Assembly (NCBI GenBank): GCA_947474705.1
Contig: CANJJS010000022.1
Location: 1 to 61,590, forward strand
Length of the DNA stretch: 61,590 nt
Direction: 5' to 3'
Source: Acetobacteraceae bacterium
GTDB lineage: Bacteria > Pseudomonadota > Alphaproteobacteria > Acetobacterales > Acetobacteraceae
This document shows, piece by piece, positions 41,159 through 50,344 of the stretch; positions within the stretch are counted from its first letter, which is position 1; every line of letters begins with the position of its first letter. Under the pieces are notes generated by a model. The model did no database searches. It was not told the DNA's origin and saw nothing but the letters and a program-made list of their open reading frames with translations. Both the position numbers and the translations under genes were made by a program.

Positions 41159-43501
41159 CTATTCCGCCGCCACCTTCTTCCGCACCGGCGTCTGGATCAC
41201 CGGCGCCAGCTCCGCCGCGCCGAACGACATCGCCCGCCGTTCATTCCCCACGGAACCGTAGGTGGTGTCGCGGATCGACGGCACGCGGCCGATCCCGCCA
41301 ATAAGATTTTCCATTTCCTCGGGCGGGAATTCCTGGCCGTGCTGGGTGCCGGCGGCGCGCGAGATGCTTTCGTTCATCAGCGTGCCACCCATGTCGTTGG
41401 CACCCGCGTTGAGACACATGGCCGCGCCCGCCGGTCCCATTTTCACCCAGGAGGTCTGGATGTTGGTAATCAGCGGGTGCAGTACCAAGCGGGCGATGGA
41501 ATGCATCAAAACGGCCTCACGCAAGGTGGGACCTTTGCGGGCCATGCCGCGCAGATACATCGGCGCTTCCATGTGGACGAAGGGCAGCGGCACGAATTCG
41601 GTGATTCCGCCGGTTTCCGCCTGAAGATCGCGCAGCACCAGCAAATGCCGAGCCCAGTTCAGCGGGCCTTCGACGTGGCCGTACATGATGGTGGATGTCG
41701 TGCGCAGGCCCAAGGAATGAGAGGCGCGGGCGACGTCGATCCACTGCTGGGTATTGATTTTATCCGGACAAATAATCGCCCGGATTTCGTCGTCCAGGAT
41801 TTCCGCCGCGGTGCCAGGCAACGTGCCCAAACCGGCATCTTTCAGCATCGACAGAAATTCGACGAGGGAGATGCCAAGAGTCGCCGCGCCCTGGGTTACT
41901 TCCAGCGGGGAAAAGGCGTGGATGTGCATGCCGGGCACGGCGGCCTTGATCGCCTTGCATATGTTTACATATGTCATCCCGGTGTAATCTGGATGAATAC
42001 CGCCCTGCAGGCAGACCTCGGTGGCGCCGCGTGCCCATGCCTCTTCGGACCGGCGGACAATTTCGGACGTGTCGAGATCGTATGCGGGACCGCGCAGTTC
42101 CTCGTGAGTCTTGCCTTTGGAGAATGCGCAGAATTTGCAGCGGTAGTAGCAAACGTTGGTGTAGTTGATGTTGCGGTTGACGACGAAGCGGACGGTTTCG
42201 CCGCTGACGGAACGGCGCATGTCGTCGGCGGCGTGGATGACGCGTTCGTAATCGATGTCGCGCGCCGCGAACAGCCGGACGATTTCGGGTTCGTCCAGGC
42301 GCTCGCCGGCGGTGGCGCGCGCGACGATACGTTCGATCTCCGGATCGGCCTCGGACAGCAGGATCGGACGGGATTCGGGCGGGATGGTTTCGCCCGGCGA
42401 CCAGGCGTCGTCGCGGGCCAGACCTTCGGAATCGGATTGCTGGATGACGCGCGGCGCGACCTTCTTGTCGAGCCAGGCTTCGGTGTTCCATCCCGGATAG
42501 ACCGGCAGGCGCGCGACGAGGATTTTGCCCATGTCCGCTGTGTGGCGGGCCAAAGCGTCCAGTTCGGGCCAGGGCGCCTCTGGGTTCACATGATCGATGG
42601 TCACGGGCGAGACACCGCCCCAGTCGTCGATTCCCGCGCCGATCAGGTTTTGGTAGACGCCGGGGGAGAGGTTTGGCGGCGCCTGGACATGCACGTCGGA
42701 GGGCAAAAGCAGGCGCGCGGCGGCGATGGTCCAGAGTTCGTCGTTGAGATCGGGTTCCTCGGCGTCCGCGCGTTTGGTTTTGGGTTTGGCGCGGAAGTTC
42801 TGGACGATGAGTTCCTGGATATGGCCGTGCTCGGCGTGGAGTGCCGCGATGGCTTCCAGCGCGTCCAGGCGTTCGCCGCGGGTTTCGCCGATGCCGATCA
42901 AGATGCCGGTGGTGAAGGGCACCCTCAGCTCGCCGGCGAGGCGGATGGTTTCCAGGCGCACGGCCGGGTGTTTGTCGGGGGAGCCGAAATGGACGCCGCC
43001 GGGTTCGCACAGTTTCTCGCTGGTGGATTCCAGCATGATCCCCTGGCTGGCGGAGACTTCGCGGAGCGCGGCGATTTCCTCTCGCGTCATGACGCCGGGG
43101 TTCACGTGCGGGAGGAGATTTGTTTCCTTCATCACCAGCGCGCACATGGCGCGGAGGTAGGAAATCGTGGTTTCGTGGCCCAGGGCGGCGAGGGCGTCGC
43201 GGGCGGCCTGGTAACGCAGTTCAGGTTTGTCGCCGAGCGTGAAAAGCGCTTCGGTGCAGCCGGCGGCCTGTCCGGCTTTGGCGATCGCCAGCACTTCCTC
43301 GGCGGACAAATACGCGGCGTGGCCGGCGCGTGGAACCTCAGCGAAGGTGCAATAATGGCACACGTCGCGGCACAGTTTTGTCAGCGGGATGAACACTTTT
43401 CGAGAATAGGTCACGAGGCGGCCATAGGCGGCGTCGCGCTTCGCGGCGGCGGCTTCCATCAGGTCCGCGAGGGCGGCGGTCTCGATCCAGTCTCTGTTCA
43501 T
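41159..43501 (-). CDS. fbiC: FbiC: bifunctional 7,8-didemethyl-8-hydroxy-5-deazariboflavin (FO) synthase
   Basis: A 780-residue fusion of the two radical SAM subunits CofG and CofH. The N-terminal CofG module has C44, C48 and C51 (CRDVCHYCTF). The C-terminal CofH module has C451, C455 and C458 (CYYRCKFCAF). Together they make FO, the deazaflavin chromophore of coenzyme F420, from tyrosine and a flavin precursor. Length and domain order are as in actinobacterial FbiC. Two LLM oxidoreductases diverge upstream. The ATG overlaps the stop of a truncated LLM gene (ATGA). CofC, CofD, CofE and FbiB are not in the window. Confidence 0.95.
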   Translation of the reverse strand: MNRDWIETAALADLMEAAAAKRDAAYGRLVTYSRKVFIPLTKLCRDVCHYCTFAEVPRAGHAAYLSAEEVLAIAKAGQAAGCTEALFTLGDKPELRYQAARDALAALGHETTISYLRAMCALVMKETNLLPHVNPGVMTREEIAALREVSASQGIMLESTSEKLCEPGGVHFGSPDKHPAVRLETIRLAGELRVPFTTGILIGIGETRGERLDALEAIAALHAEHGHIQELIVQNFRAKPKTKRADAEEPDLNDELWTIAAARLLLPSDVHVQAPPNLSPGVYQNLIGAGIDDWGGVSPVTIDHVNPEAPWPELDALARHTADMGKILVARLPVYPGWNTEAWLDKKVAPRVIQQSDSEGLARDDAWSPGETIPPESRPILLSEADPEIERIVARATAGERLDEPEIVRLFAARDIDYERVIHAADDMRRSVSGETVRFVVNRNINYTNVCYYRCKFCAFSKGKTHEELRGPAYDLDTSEIVRRSEEAWARGATEVCLQGGIHPDYTGMTYVNICKAIKAAVPGMHIHAFSPLEVTQGAATLGISLVEFLSMLKDAGLGTLPGTAAEILDDEIRAIICPDKINTQQWIDVARASHSLGLRTTSTIMYGHVEGPLNWARHLLVLRDLQAETGGITEFVPLPFVHMEAPMYLRGMARKGPTLREAVLMHSIARLVLHPLITNIQTSWVKMGPAGAAMCLNAGANDMGGTLMNESISRAAGTQHGQEFPPEEMENLIGGIGRVPSIRDTTYGSVGNERRAMSFGAAELAPVIQTPVRKKVAAE

Positions 43502-43665
43502 GACAATGCTTTCCGAACGACGTCCTCGCCGAAGCGATGCAGCATTTCCTGGGCTTGCTCAATCGCCGGGCGCTGCACGCCGGCGATGAGGTGGTTGACG
43601 CCCACGCCTCGCAGCGCGGCGGCGTCTTCTAACATGGCTTCGCCCGGTCCCGTAAACATGCCGTC
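43498..43665 (-). pseudogene. C-terminal remnant of an LLM-class F420-type oxidoreductase, coupled to fbiC
   Basis: About 55 codons ending at 43498 encode MFTGPGEAMLEDAAALRGVG, then a tail ending EDVVRKALS. The pattern aligns with the last 55 residues of the two intact LLM proteins in this window (MFTGGDADWVSDIQALEELG in copy 2), so it is the C-terminal alpha-helix region of a third paralog. No N-terminal TIM-barrel part is found upstream; the intact copy 1 starts at 43829 on the other strand. ATG 43659 could still start a 53-residue peptide. Its stop overlaps the fbiC start, so translation through it may drive fbiC. Confidence 0.75.
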
Positions 43666-43828
43666 CTCGCCGGTGCCCCGGCCGCCTGGGTGGCGGCCAC
43701 GATGGTCTCGCGGCCCCTTGTGCCGGCGCGAACCCCGAACGCCTTGGCCGTTCCCCCGGTTGCCAGTCACGGCCGCATCGTGTGCTATCGGCGGCTGAGT
43801 GGCAATTCGCCCCCAATGGAGGAACAAC

Positions 43829-44782
43829 ATGCAGATCGGTTGCAGCGCGCCCAGCAGCGGACCTTTGATCGGACCGGACAATTTGGTGGCGATCGCCCAG
43901 GAGGCGGAGGCTTTGGGGTTCGATTATGTGACGGTGAGCGATCACGTCATGATTCCGACGTCGATTGCCTCGCGTTACCCCTATTCGGATTCGGGAGAGT
44001 TTCCGTCGGGCGCGGCGGCGGACCGGCTGGAGCAGTTGACGGCGGCGACGTTCATCGCGGCTGTCACGAAGAAGCTGCGGATCGTGACATCGGTGATGGT
44101 GGTGCCGCATCGCCCGGCCGTGCTGACGGCGAAGATTTTGGCGACGCTGGATGTGTTGTCGAAGGGGCGGATCACGCTGGGGATCGGCGCGGGGTGGTGC
44201 GAGGAGGAGTTCATCGCGATCGGGGCCCTGCCCTTCGCCGAACGCGGCGCGGTGACGGATGAGTTCATGATGGTTTGCAAGGAACTCTGGACCTCCGACA
44301 CGCCGAAGTTCGATGGTAAATACGTGAAATTCGACAATGTGCTGTTTCCGCCGAAGCCGGTGCAGCAGCCGATCCCGATCTGGATTGGCGGCGAAAGCAA
44401 TCCGGCGTTGCGGCGGACGGCGAAATATGGCGACGCGTGGTATCCGATCGGCACGAATCCTCAGTTTCCGATGGACACGCTGGGCCGGTTCCAGGCGGGT
44501 GTGGCGAAGCTGCGCGGGATGACGGAGAAGGCGGGCCGCGATCCCAATGCGGTGGCGCTGGCGTATCGGGTATCGTCTAATCCGGAGGCGCAACCGAAGG
44601 GCACCGTCGATGGGCAGCGGAAGCTTTTTTCCGGTGGCGCGGCGGATTTCGTGGGCGACATGAAGGCGCTGACGGATGTTGGGGTGACCTCGTTCGACTT
44701 CGGGCTGTTTGGGCCGACGCTGGAGGCGACGATCGGCAATATGCGTAAGTTCCGCGACGATGTGATGGCGGGGGTGCGGTGA
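43829..44782 (+). CDS. LLM-class (luciferase-like) F420-dependent oxidoreductase, copy 1
   Basis: A 317-residue bacterial luciferase-like monooxygenase-fold protein. It begins MQIGCSAPSSGPLIGPDN and carries AEALGFDYVTVSDHVMIPTS, KGRITLGIGAGWCEEEF and PIPIWIGGESNPALRRTAKY, standard for TIM-barrel LLM oxidoreductases of the F420-using type. Adjacent fbiC supports F420 rather than FMN as cofactor; this is inference. ATGGAGGAAC precedes the ATG. The downstream paralog starts 2 bases after its stop. Confidence 0.9.
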   Translation: MQIGCSAPSSGPLIGPDNLVAIAQEAEALGFDYVTVSDHVMIPTSIASRYPYSDSGEFPSGAAADRLEQLTAATFIAAVTKKLRIVTSVMVVPHRPAVLTAKILATLDVLSKGRITLGIGAGWCEEEFIAIGALPFAERGAVTDEFMMVCKELWTSDTPKFDGKYVKFDNVLFPPKPVQQPIPIWIGGESNPALRRTAKYGDAWYPIGTNPQFPMDTLGRFQAGVAKLRGMTEKAGRDPNAVALAYRVSSNPEAQPKGTVDGQRKLFSGGAADFVGDMKALTDVGVTSFDFGLFGPTLEATIGNMRKFRDDVMAGVR

Positions 44783-44784
44783 CC

Positions 44785-45738
44785 ATGCAGATCGGTTTCA
44801 ATGCGCCGACATCCGGACCTCTGATCGAGCCGGATTCCTTCACGCGGATCATCGCGGAGGGCGAGGCGCTGGGCTTCGACTATGTGACGATCAGCGATCA
44901 CATCATGGTGCCGCGTAACCTGGAGTCGAAATATCCCTATACGGACACAGGGGAGTTTCCGGCGGGGACGCAGGCGGCGTGGCTGGATCAACTGGGCGCC
45001 ACCGCCTTCATCGCGGCGATGACCAAAAAGCTGCGCTTCGTACTGTCGGTGATGGTGGTGCCGCACCGGCCCGCCGTGCTGACGGCGAAGCTGCTTTCGA
45101 CCATCGATCATTTGTCGAAGGGCCGGCTGACTCTGGGGATCGGCGTCGGCTGGTGCCGGGAGGAGTTCGAGGCCATCGGCGCCGCGCCCTTCGACGATCG
45201 CGGGCATGTCACGGACGAGTGGATGGCGGCGTGCCAGGAGTTGTTCACCGCCGATTTTCCGAAGTTCGAAGGGAAATACGTCAGGTTCGACGACGTGACG
45301 TTCTACCCGAAACCCACGCAGGCGCCGATTCCGATCTGGGTGGGCGGGGAAAGCGCGCCCGCGCTGCGCCGGACCGCGAAATACGCGCACGGCTGGTATC
45401 CGGTGGGCACCAATCCGCAATTCCCGATGAACACGGTCAGCCGGTTCAAGAAGGGGTTGGAGCGGTTCCGCGGCTTCTGCGACAAGGCGGGCCGGAACCC
45501 GGCGGAGATCTCAATCGCGCTCCGTGTGTTGTCCGGGCCAGGCGGGAAACCGCGGGCGAGCATCGACGGAGAGGCCGAAATGTTCACTGGCGGGGACGCG
45601 GACTGGGTGTCCGACATCCAGGCGCTGGAGGAACTGGGCGTGTCGGCGGTCGATGTGCGGCTGTTCCGGCGGTCGCCGGATGAAACGGTGGATGCGATGC
45701 GGCGGTTCCGGGATGGGGTGCTGTCGAAGCTACGATAA
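44785..45738 (+). CDS. LLM-class (luciferase-like) F420-dependent oxidoreductase, copy 2
   Basis: A 317-residue paralog of copy 1 of exactly the same length. It shares IMVPRNLESKYPYTDTGEFP, VMVVPHRPAVLTAKLLSTID, KGRLTLGIGVGWCREEFEAI and PIPIWVGGESAPALRRTAKY. ATG 44785 (MQIGFNAP) was chosen by comparison with copy 1; GTG 44779 would overlap the previous stop. The tandem pair is in one transcript and diverges from the fbiC unit. Substrate unknown; degradation of an aromatic or unsaturated compound, or F420-dependent reduction, is possible. Confidence 0.9.
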   Translation: MQIGFNAPTSGPLIEPDSFTRIIAEGEALGFDYVTISDHIMVPRNLESKYPYTDTGEFPAGTQAAWLDQLGATAFIAAMTKKLRFVLSVMVVPHRPAVLTAKLLSTIDHLSKGRLTLGIGVGWCREEFEAIGAAPFDDRGHVTDEWMAACQELFTADFPKFEGKYVRFDDVTFYPKPTQAPIPIWVGGESAPALRRTAKYAHGWYPVGTNPQFPMNTVSRFKKGLERFRGFCDKAGRNPAEISIALRVLSGPGGKPRASIDGEAEMFTGGDADWVSDIQALEELGVSAVDVRLFRRSPDETVDAMRRFRDGVLSKLR

Positions 45739-45971
45739 GGTAACGCCTGGTTGCTCGCCGTGGTTCGCGTATTGGGGCCCGGCGAGCGGCCGCTTCTCTT
45801 CTTCCCCGCGCGGCATGGGCCGGCAATGGCGGGCATGTTCGCGCCGGACGGATCGCAAGGCATCGGCAACGGGCAATCGAATCTTGTCCAAGAGCCCGCC
45901 TCGTATTAATCTGATACAGTCTCAAAGGATTTCGTGAAGTTCGACGCTTTATTCAAGCGAGGAAATGGCCA
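45739..45971. other. Intergenic region between LLM pair and PEP-CTERM gene
   Basis: A GC-rich spacer. It contains an 8-bp inverted repeat, GCTCGCCG (45753-45760) and CGGCGAGC (45780-45787), with a 19-base loop and no T run. I do not call it a terminator. Upstream of the next gene is an AT-richer stretch (about 45900-45960) that may hold its promoter. No gene is seen. Confidence 0.4.
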
Positions 45972-46694
45972 ATGAAACATCCTTGGATTGTGCTGGCGGC
46001 TTTTGTGGGCGTCAGTTTCGCCGGACCCGCGACGGCTGCGGTGTACGACGCGGCGGCGGATTTTTCGACCGCATCGAATCCCAACGGTGTCTGGACATAT
46101 GGGCGTGGCACCATTGGCTCGTTCACGCCGCTCAGCCACTCGACCTCCTTCACGGCGTTGGCCGGAACGGTGACCTTCGATGAGTGGGGCACTGCTGGAG
46201 GCCCATTCCTGACACCGTCCATCTTCGCCAACCACACCGCGTCGGTGCTGGACCCCAGCTATGACGCGGTGACCTTCGCAAATTTGTCGGTCCCGGTGGG
46301 GTTTGCCGGCGTGCACCCCGGACCGTCCGCGTCGTTCCTGTTACAGTTCACGGCACCTGTTACAAGCGCCTACAACTATTCGATCGACGTGCGGCGCGCG
46401 GACATGCGGCCTGCCGGCGATGGGGTTGGCGCGACGGTCGTGGCGGGAGCGTCGACGTTGCTGGCGCGCACGGTTTTGCCGGCGGTCTTTGGCTCTTCCA
46501 CGACGGCGACCGGCACGATCGCGTTAAACGCCGGCGACACGGTCTTCATCGAGATCGATCCGAACACGGAGTTCACCTTCGATTCCACGGCCTTCGCCGC
46601 GACATTCACCACTGTCGATGTACCGGAACCGGCCTCCGCGCTGGTACTCGCCACCGGGCTCGGACTGCTCGGTTGGGGCCGGAAGCGGCGCTAA
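45972..46694 (+). CDS. PEP-CTERM sorting-domain exported protein
   Basis: A 240-residue exported protein with a signal peptide at about 1-22 (MKHPWIVLAAFVGVSFAGPA). The C terminus is a canonical PEP-CTERM signal: VPEPAS, a hydrophobic helix (ALVLATGLGLLGW) and a basic end (GRKRR). The body is Thr/Ala/Ser-rich and beta-like, with no recognised domain. PEP-CTERM proteins are processed by an exosortase and often associate with extracellular polysaccharide. No exosortase gene is in the window, though an export locus is at 55-61 kb. GAGGAAAT is before the ATG. Confidence 0.85.
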   Translation: MKHPWIVLAAFVGVSFAGPATAAVYDAAADFSTASNPNGVWTYGRGTIGSFTPLSHSTSFTALAGTVTFDEWGTAGGPFLTPSIFANHTASVLDPSYDAVTFANLSVPVGFAGVHPGPSASFLLQFTAPVTSAYNYSIDVRRADMRPAGDGVGATVVAGASTLLARTVLPAVFGSSTTATGTIALNAGDTVFIEIDPNTEFTFDSTAFAATFTTVDVPEPASALVLATGLGLLGWGRKRR

Positions 46695-46962
46695 TCGACG
46701 ATCCAGGGTCCGGCGCTCCCGATCCTCGGACTGACCCGGACCGATCGGAGAGCCTTGGGAGCGGCGGGGCACGACCCAGCCGCGTTTCCGCGCATGCCCG
46801 CCAGGAGCCGGACGCCGGCGGCATGGCCGTCATTGGCACCACGCACAGCTTTGGCCATCCGGACCGAACCGGCCCATCCGCCTGACTCGCGCGGGCTCCA
46901 CCTTGCCCTCGCATCCGCCCTGGGCTCCTATACCGCGAGCAAAAAACCCAGAGGGGACCACC
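46695..46962. other. 268-base intergenic region upstream of the CoA-transferase gene
   Basis: No supported gene or strong hairpin is visible. A longer imperfect repeat (GCTCCC near 46716 and GGGAGC near 46757) could form a weak stem. GAGGGGACC near 46951 is the ribosome binding site of the next gene. Confidence 0.35.
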
Positions 46963-48105
46963 ATGAACCTTAGCCTGTCCGGCATACGCGTCCTTGAACT
47001 CGCCCGTTATCAGGCTGGCCCGCGGGGCGGCATGATCATGTCCGACCTTGGCGCCGAAGTCATCAAAATCGAACGGCCCGGCGGCGAGGAAACCCGCAAG
47101 AACCCGCCCATGGTGCGGGGACAGTCGATTTATTTCACGGTCTATAACCGCGGCAAAAAATCCCTTTGCCTGGATATGCGCGCGGAGGGCGGGAAGGCGC
47201 TGTTCACCGAACTGGTGAAAAAATCCGACGTCGTGCTGGAGAATTTCCGTCCGGGGACGATGGCGGCCATGGGGTTCGCCTACGAGCAACTGAAAGCCAT
47301 CAATCCGGGCATTATCCTGACGTCCGTTTCCGGTTTCGGCCAGTATGGGCCTTACACCGACCGGCCCGCCTTCGATCCGCTGGGCCAGGCCATGAGCGGG
47401 CTGATGGACCTAACCGGCAAACCGGTGGGCCAGCCACTTGGCGTCGCCTCGTCCGTCGTCGATCGTTACACCGCGCTGCACGCCACCATTGGCACCCTGG
47501 CGGCGCTGCGCCACCGCGACCGCACGGGCGAGGGCCAGTTGGTCGATGTCTGTCTGCTCGACTCGGCGCTGACGATGGTGGAAATCCCCGCCGCCTATTA
47601 CCTCGCGACCGGCGAGGAAGGGGGCGAAGGCGGGCGTCCGCCGTATAAGACCAAAGACGGTTATGTCGTGATCTCCGCCACCAGCCGGGACATGGCCAGC
47701 CGGCTGATGACTCTGGTGTCCGGCGCGGCGGCGGACAGCGGGCCGATCAATTCGTCCACCGGCGACGCCCGCCGCCGCGCCCTGGACGCCTGGTGCGCCA
47801 CCCGTACCACGGATGAGATCGTGACGGCCCTGCTGGATCTGGGCGTTCCGGTCGCGCCGGTGAAAACGATCCCGGAGGTCGTCAAAGACCCTCATATGTG
47901 GGCGCGCGAGATGATGGTCAAAATGGACGACCCCGTCGCCGGGGAGATTTACGCGCCCGGTGTGACCGTCAAAATGTCCGCCACCCCCGGCAAGGTTGGC
48001 CCAGTCCCCACGCCGGGCCAGCACACCGACGAGATTCTCAGCCGGGTTCTGGACTTCGACGCCGAAAAGATCGCCGCGCTGCGCCGGGACAAAATCGTCG
48101 CCTGA
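46963..48105 (+). CDS. CaiB/BaiF family III CoA-transferase
   Basis: A 380-residue class III CoA-transferase. The N-terminal signature LSGIRVLELARYQAGPRGGM is followed by MSDLGAEVIKIERPGGEETR and LKAINPGIILTSVSGFGQYG. PAFDPLGQAMSGLMDLTGKP carries the catalytic Asp region. The C-terminal EKIAALRRDKIVA matches family ends. Members transfer CoA to oxalate, carnitine, (R)-benzylsuccinate, itaconate and others; no specific substrate is seen. GAGGGGACCACC precedes the ATG. Confidence 0.9.
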   Translation: MNLSLSGIRVLELARYQAGPRGGMIMSDLGAEVIKIERPGGEETRKNPPMVRGQSIYFTVYNRGKKSLCLDMRAEGGKALFTELVKKSDVVLENFRPGTMAAMGFAYEQLKAINPGIILTSVSGFGQYGPYTDRPAFDPLGQAMSGLMDLTGKPVGQPLGVASSVVDRYTALHATIGTLAALRHRDRTGEGQLVDVCLLDSALTMVEIPAAYYLATGEEGGEGGRPPYKTKDGYVVISATSRDMASRLMTLVSGAAADSGPINSSTGDARRRALDAWCATRTTDEIVTALLDLGVPVAPVKTIPEVVKDPHMWAREMMVKMDDPVAGEIYAPGVTVKMSATPGKVGPVPTPGQHTDEILSRVLDFDAEKIAALRRDKIVA

Positions 48106-48125
48106 CCCGTTAACGAAATCTTGAC

Positions 48126-48152
48126 CCATGCCGCCCATCATGGGCGGCATGG
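48126..48152. promoter_or_regulatory. Perfect 12-bp palindrome covering the comEC start codon
   Basis: CCATGCCGCCCA (48126-48137) and TGGGCGGCATGG (48141-48152) form a perfect stem with a 3-base loop. The annotated ATG 48128 lies in the left arm, with alternative ATGs at 48140 and 48149. In mRNA the hairpin would hide the first start codon, so it could dampen translation or favour the later ATG. There is no T run, so it is not a typical terminator. Confidence 0.5.
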
Positions 48153-50344
48153 GCCTGACACAAGCGCTTGTCCTCCGATGGGATCTGACATGGGCGAGTC
48201 CCGCGTGGTGGGACCGCCTGCTGGAGGCCGAGCGGGGGCGTTTTATTCTCTGGCTGCCCGTGTTCATGGGCGCGGGGGTGCTGACCTATTTTCAACTGGC
48301 GTACGAACCCCCACCGTGGCTTGGCGCCAAGATCGCCGCCGCCTGCCTGGCTTTGGCGCTGGCGGCCTGGTCCTGGTCCGTGCCAAGGGCGGCCGCGCTC
48401 TCGGCCGCTTTCGCCGCTTTGGGCTTTTCGTCCGCGCAGTTCGCCACGGCCCGCATGGCGCCGATCGAAACCGATCTGCCGGCGAAAGCCATGTCCGTCT
48501 CCGGCACCGTCCGCGCCGTCGAAATCCTGCCAAACGGCCGCCGCGTCACGTTGAAAACCGTTACACTCAGCCCGGACCTCCAGAAAAAATCGCTGGTCGC
48601 CACGCCTGCCCGCGACCTGGTCCGCATGGTCCGGTTCCGCATGGCCAAAGGGGACACCACCGACATCGTCACCGGCGACCGCGTCCGGGTCCGCGCGATT
48701 TCCCGACCGCCTTTGCCGCCGGCCTGGCCAGGCGGCTGGGACACCCAGCGCGACGCTTTCTTCGCCAATCTCGGCGCCTCCGGCTACGCGCTGGGGCGCG
48801 TCGAGATCGTCGAGCACGCCCCGCCCGACCGCCTCGCCTCCTGGATTCAATGGCTGCGCGAAACCATCGCCGCCCGGATCACGGCCGTCCTCCCGAATGC
48901 GGAGGGCAAGATCGCCATCACGCTGCTGACCGGCGCCGCCCGCGGCATCCCGGAAGCGGACCACGCCGCGTTCCGGGATTCGGGACTGGCGCATATCCTG
49001 GCCGTCGCGGGCCTGCATATTGGGATCGTCATGGGGTTCGCGTTGACCGGCATCCGCACCGCGATGGCGCTGTCGGAACGCGCCAGCCTGTTCTGGCCGA
49101 CGCGGAAAATCGCCGCCGTCTTCGCGCTGGCGGTGGGCGGCTTTTACATGGTGCTCACCGGCGCCCATGTTCCGATTATCCGAAGTTTCGCGATGGCCTG
49201 TTTGTTCACGCTCGCGATTCTGGCGGGCCGCCAGCCGGTCTCCGTTTGCGGACTTGGTATCGCCGGTCTGGCTTTGATGACGATCGCGCCGCAGGAAGTG
49301 CCGGGTGTTTCGTTCCAGATGAGTTTTTCGGCGGTGCTGGCGCTGATCTCCGGTTACGAGGCCATGCGCCCTTGGCTGCGCAAGCTTTACGGAAAATCCT
49401 GGAGCAAGCGATTCCTGTCGCATCTGGTCGCGCTGGCCTTGACCAGCACGCTCGCCGGCACGGCGTCGCTGCCGTACGGCGCTTATCATTTCGGTCACAT
49501 ACAGTTGTATTATATCTTTTCCAATATGGCCGCGGTTCCTCTGACCGCCTTCTGGGTCATGCCCGCGGGGATGATCTCCTTGCTGCTGATGCCGTTGGGG
49601 TTGGAGGCGCTGGCGCTGGTGCCCATGGGCTGGGGGGTAACCGGCATCATCTGGATCGCCAAGGCGACCGCCGCGCTGCCCGCCGCGACTTTGGCCGTGC
49701 CGCATATGCCCGAATGGGGGCTGGCGGTGTTGTCGGCGGGGATCGCCTTTCTGGGCATTTGGCGGTCTCGCATCCGCCTGTTCGGGCTGATCGCGATCGG
49801 TATCGGCATCGCGTCGCCGCTGTTCGACCGCCCGCCCGACATTCTTCTCTCTGGCGACGCCGGGTTGATCGGGCTTCGCACCGAGCAAGGCGTGTTCCTG
49901 CACCGTACGCGCAGCGGCACCGACTTCACCCGCGATGCCTGGCTGACGCGTTGGCATGCGGCCGGGGTGCCCGCGCCCGCGTCTGGCGAGGCCGCGTCGG
50001 GCGCGCTGCGCTGCGAGAAGGAGTTTTGTGTGTTCCGGCCCCGGGCGGACGCGCAGGCGGCGATTTTGATGCGGGGGGCGACGAAAGCGCCGGCGTGCGA
50101 GGGGATCGCGGCGCTGATTTCCGCCGAACCGGCCCGGGGCCTCTGCCCCTACCGCGGGGCCCGTCCGGTGGACCGTTTCACTGTCTGGAAATACGGTCCC
50201 ACCGCCGTTTGGCTCGAACCGGGCGGCGCCGTTGTGGTCACCGACCGCGACGTGCGCGGTGTTCGCCCTTGGGTGCCACCCCCGCCCAAACCTCGGGCGA
50301 GGCCGCCCTCCCCCTTACCCGTCGCGCCGGTCGACAGCGGTTAG
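48128..50344 (+). CDS. comEC: ComEC/Rec2-family competence protein
   Basis: A 738-residue membrane protein with DUF4131 at the N terminus (about 60-230) and the Competence domain with about eight helices (260-530). [19 protein letters not shown] and [20 protein letters not shown] are typical ComEC phrases. In natural transformation ComEC forms the inner-membrane DNA channel. The C-terminal region (about 550-738) is short, and I do not see the HxHxDH motif of the metallo-beta-lactamase domain found in many homologs. The start is uncertain because of a palindrome over it. The stop overlaps the converging lexA stop by 4 bases. Confidence 0.88.
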   Translation: MPPIMGGMGLTQALVLRWDLTWASPAWWDRLLEAERGRFILWLPVFMGAGVLTYFQLAYEPPPWLGAKIAAACLALALAAWSWSVPRAAALSAAFAALGFSSAQFATARMAPIETDLPAKAMSVSGTVRAVEILPNGRRVTLKTVTLSPDLQKKSLVATPARDLVRMVRFRMAKGDTTDIVTGDRVRVRAISRPPLPPAWPGGWDTQRDAFFANLGASGYALGRVEIVEHAPPDRLASWIQWLRETIAARITAVLPNAEGKIAITLLTGAARGIPEADHAAFRDSGLAHILAVAGLHIGIVMGFALTGIRTAMALSERASLFWPTRKIAAVFALAVGGFYMVLTGAHVPIIRSFAMACLFTLAILAGRQPVSVCGLGIAGLALMTIAPQEVPGVSFQMSFSAVLALISGYEAMRPWLRKLYGKSWSKRFLSHLVALALTSTLAGTASLPYGAYHFGHIQLYYIFSNMAAVPLTAFWVMPAGMISLLLMPLGLEALALVPMGWGVTGIIWIAKATAALPAATLAVPHMPEWGLAVLSAGIAFLGIWRSRIRLFGLIAIGIGIASPLFDRPPDILLSGDAGLIGLRTEQGVFLHRTRSGTDFTRDAWLTRWHAAGVPAPASGEAASGALRCEKEFCVFRPRADAQAAILMRGATKAPACEGIAALISAEPARGLCPYRGARPVDRFTVWKYGPTAVWLEPGGAVVVTDRDVRGVRPWVPPPPKPRARPPSPLPVAPVDSG

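Noticed and set aside
41339-43798. An 819-codon plus-strand open frame
   Set aside because: It is antisense to fbiC. High GC keeps the reverse strand open, and the composition is unlike a real protein.
43666-43828. Minus-strand frame segments reading like a regulator N terminus (FGVRAGTRGRETIVAATQAA)
   Set aside because: It vaguely resembles a TetR N-terminal helix, but it is short, has no start and no continuation. I could not support a gene.
45753-45787. Inverted repeat after the LLM genes as a terminator
   Set aside because: The stem is 8 bp with a 19-base loop and no T run, which is too weak to call.
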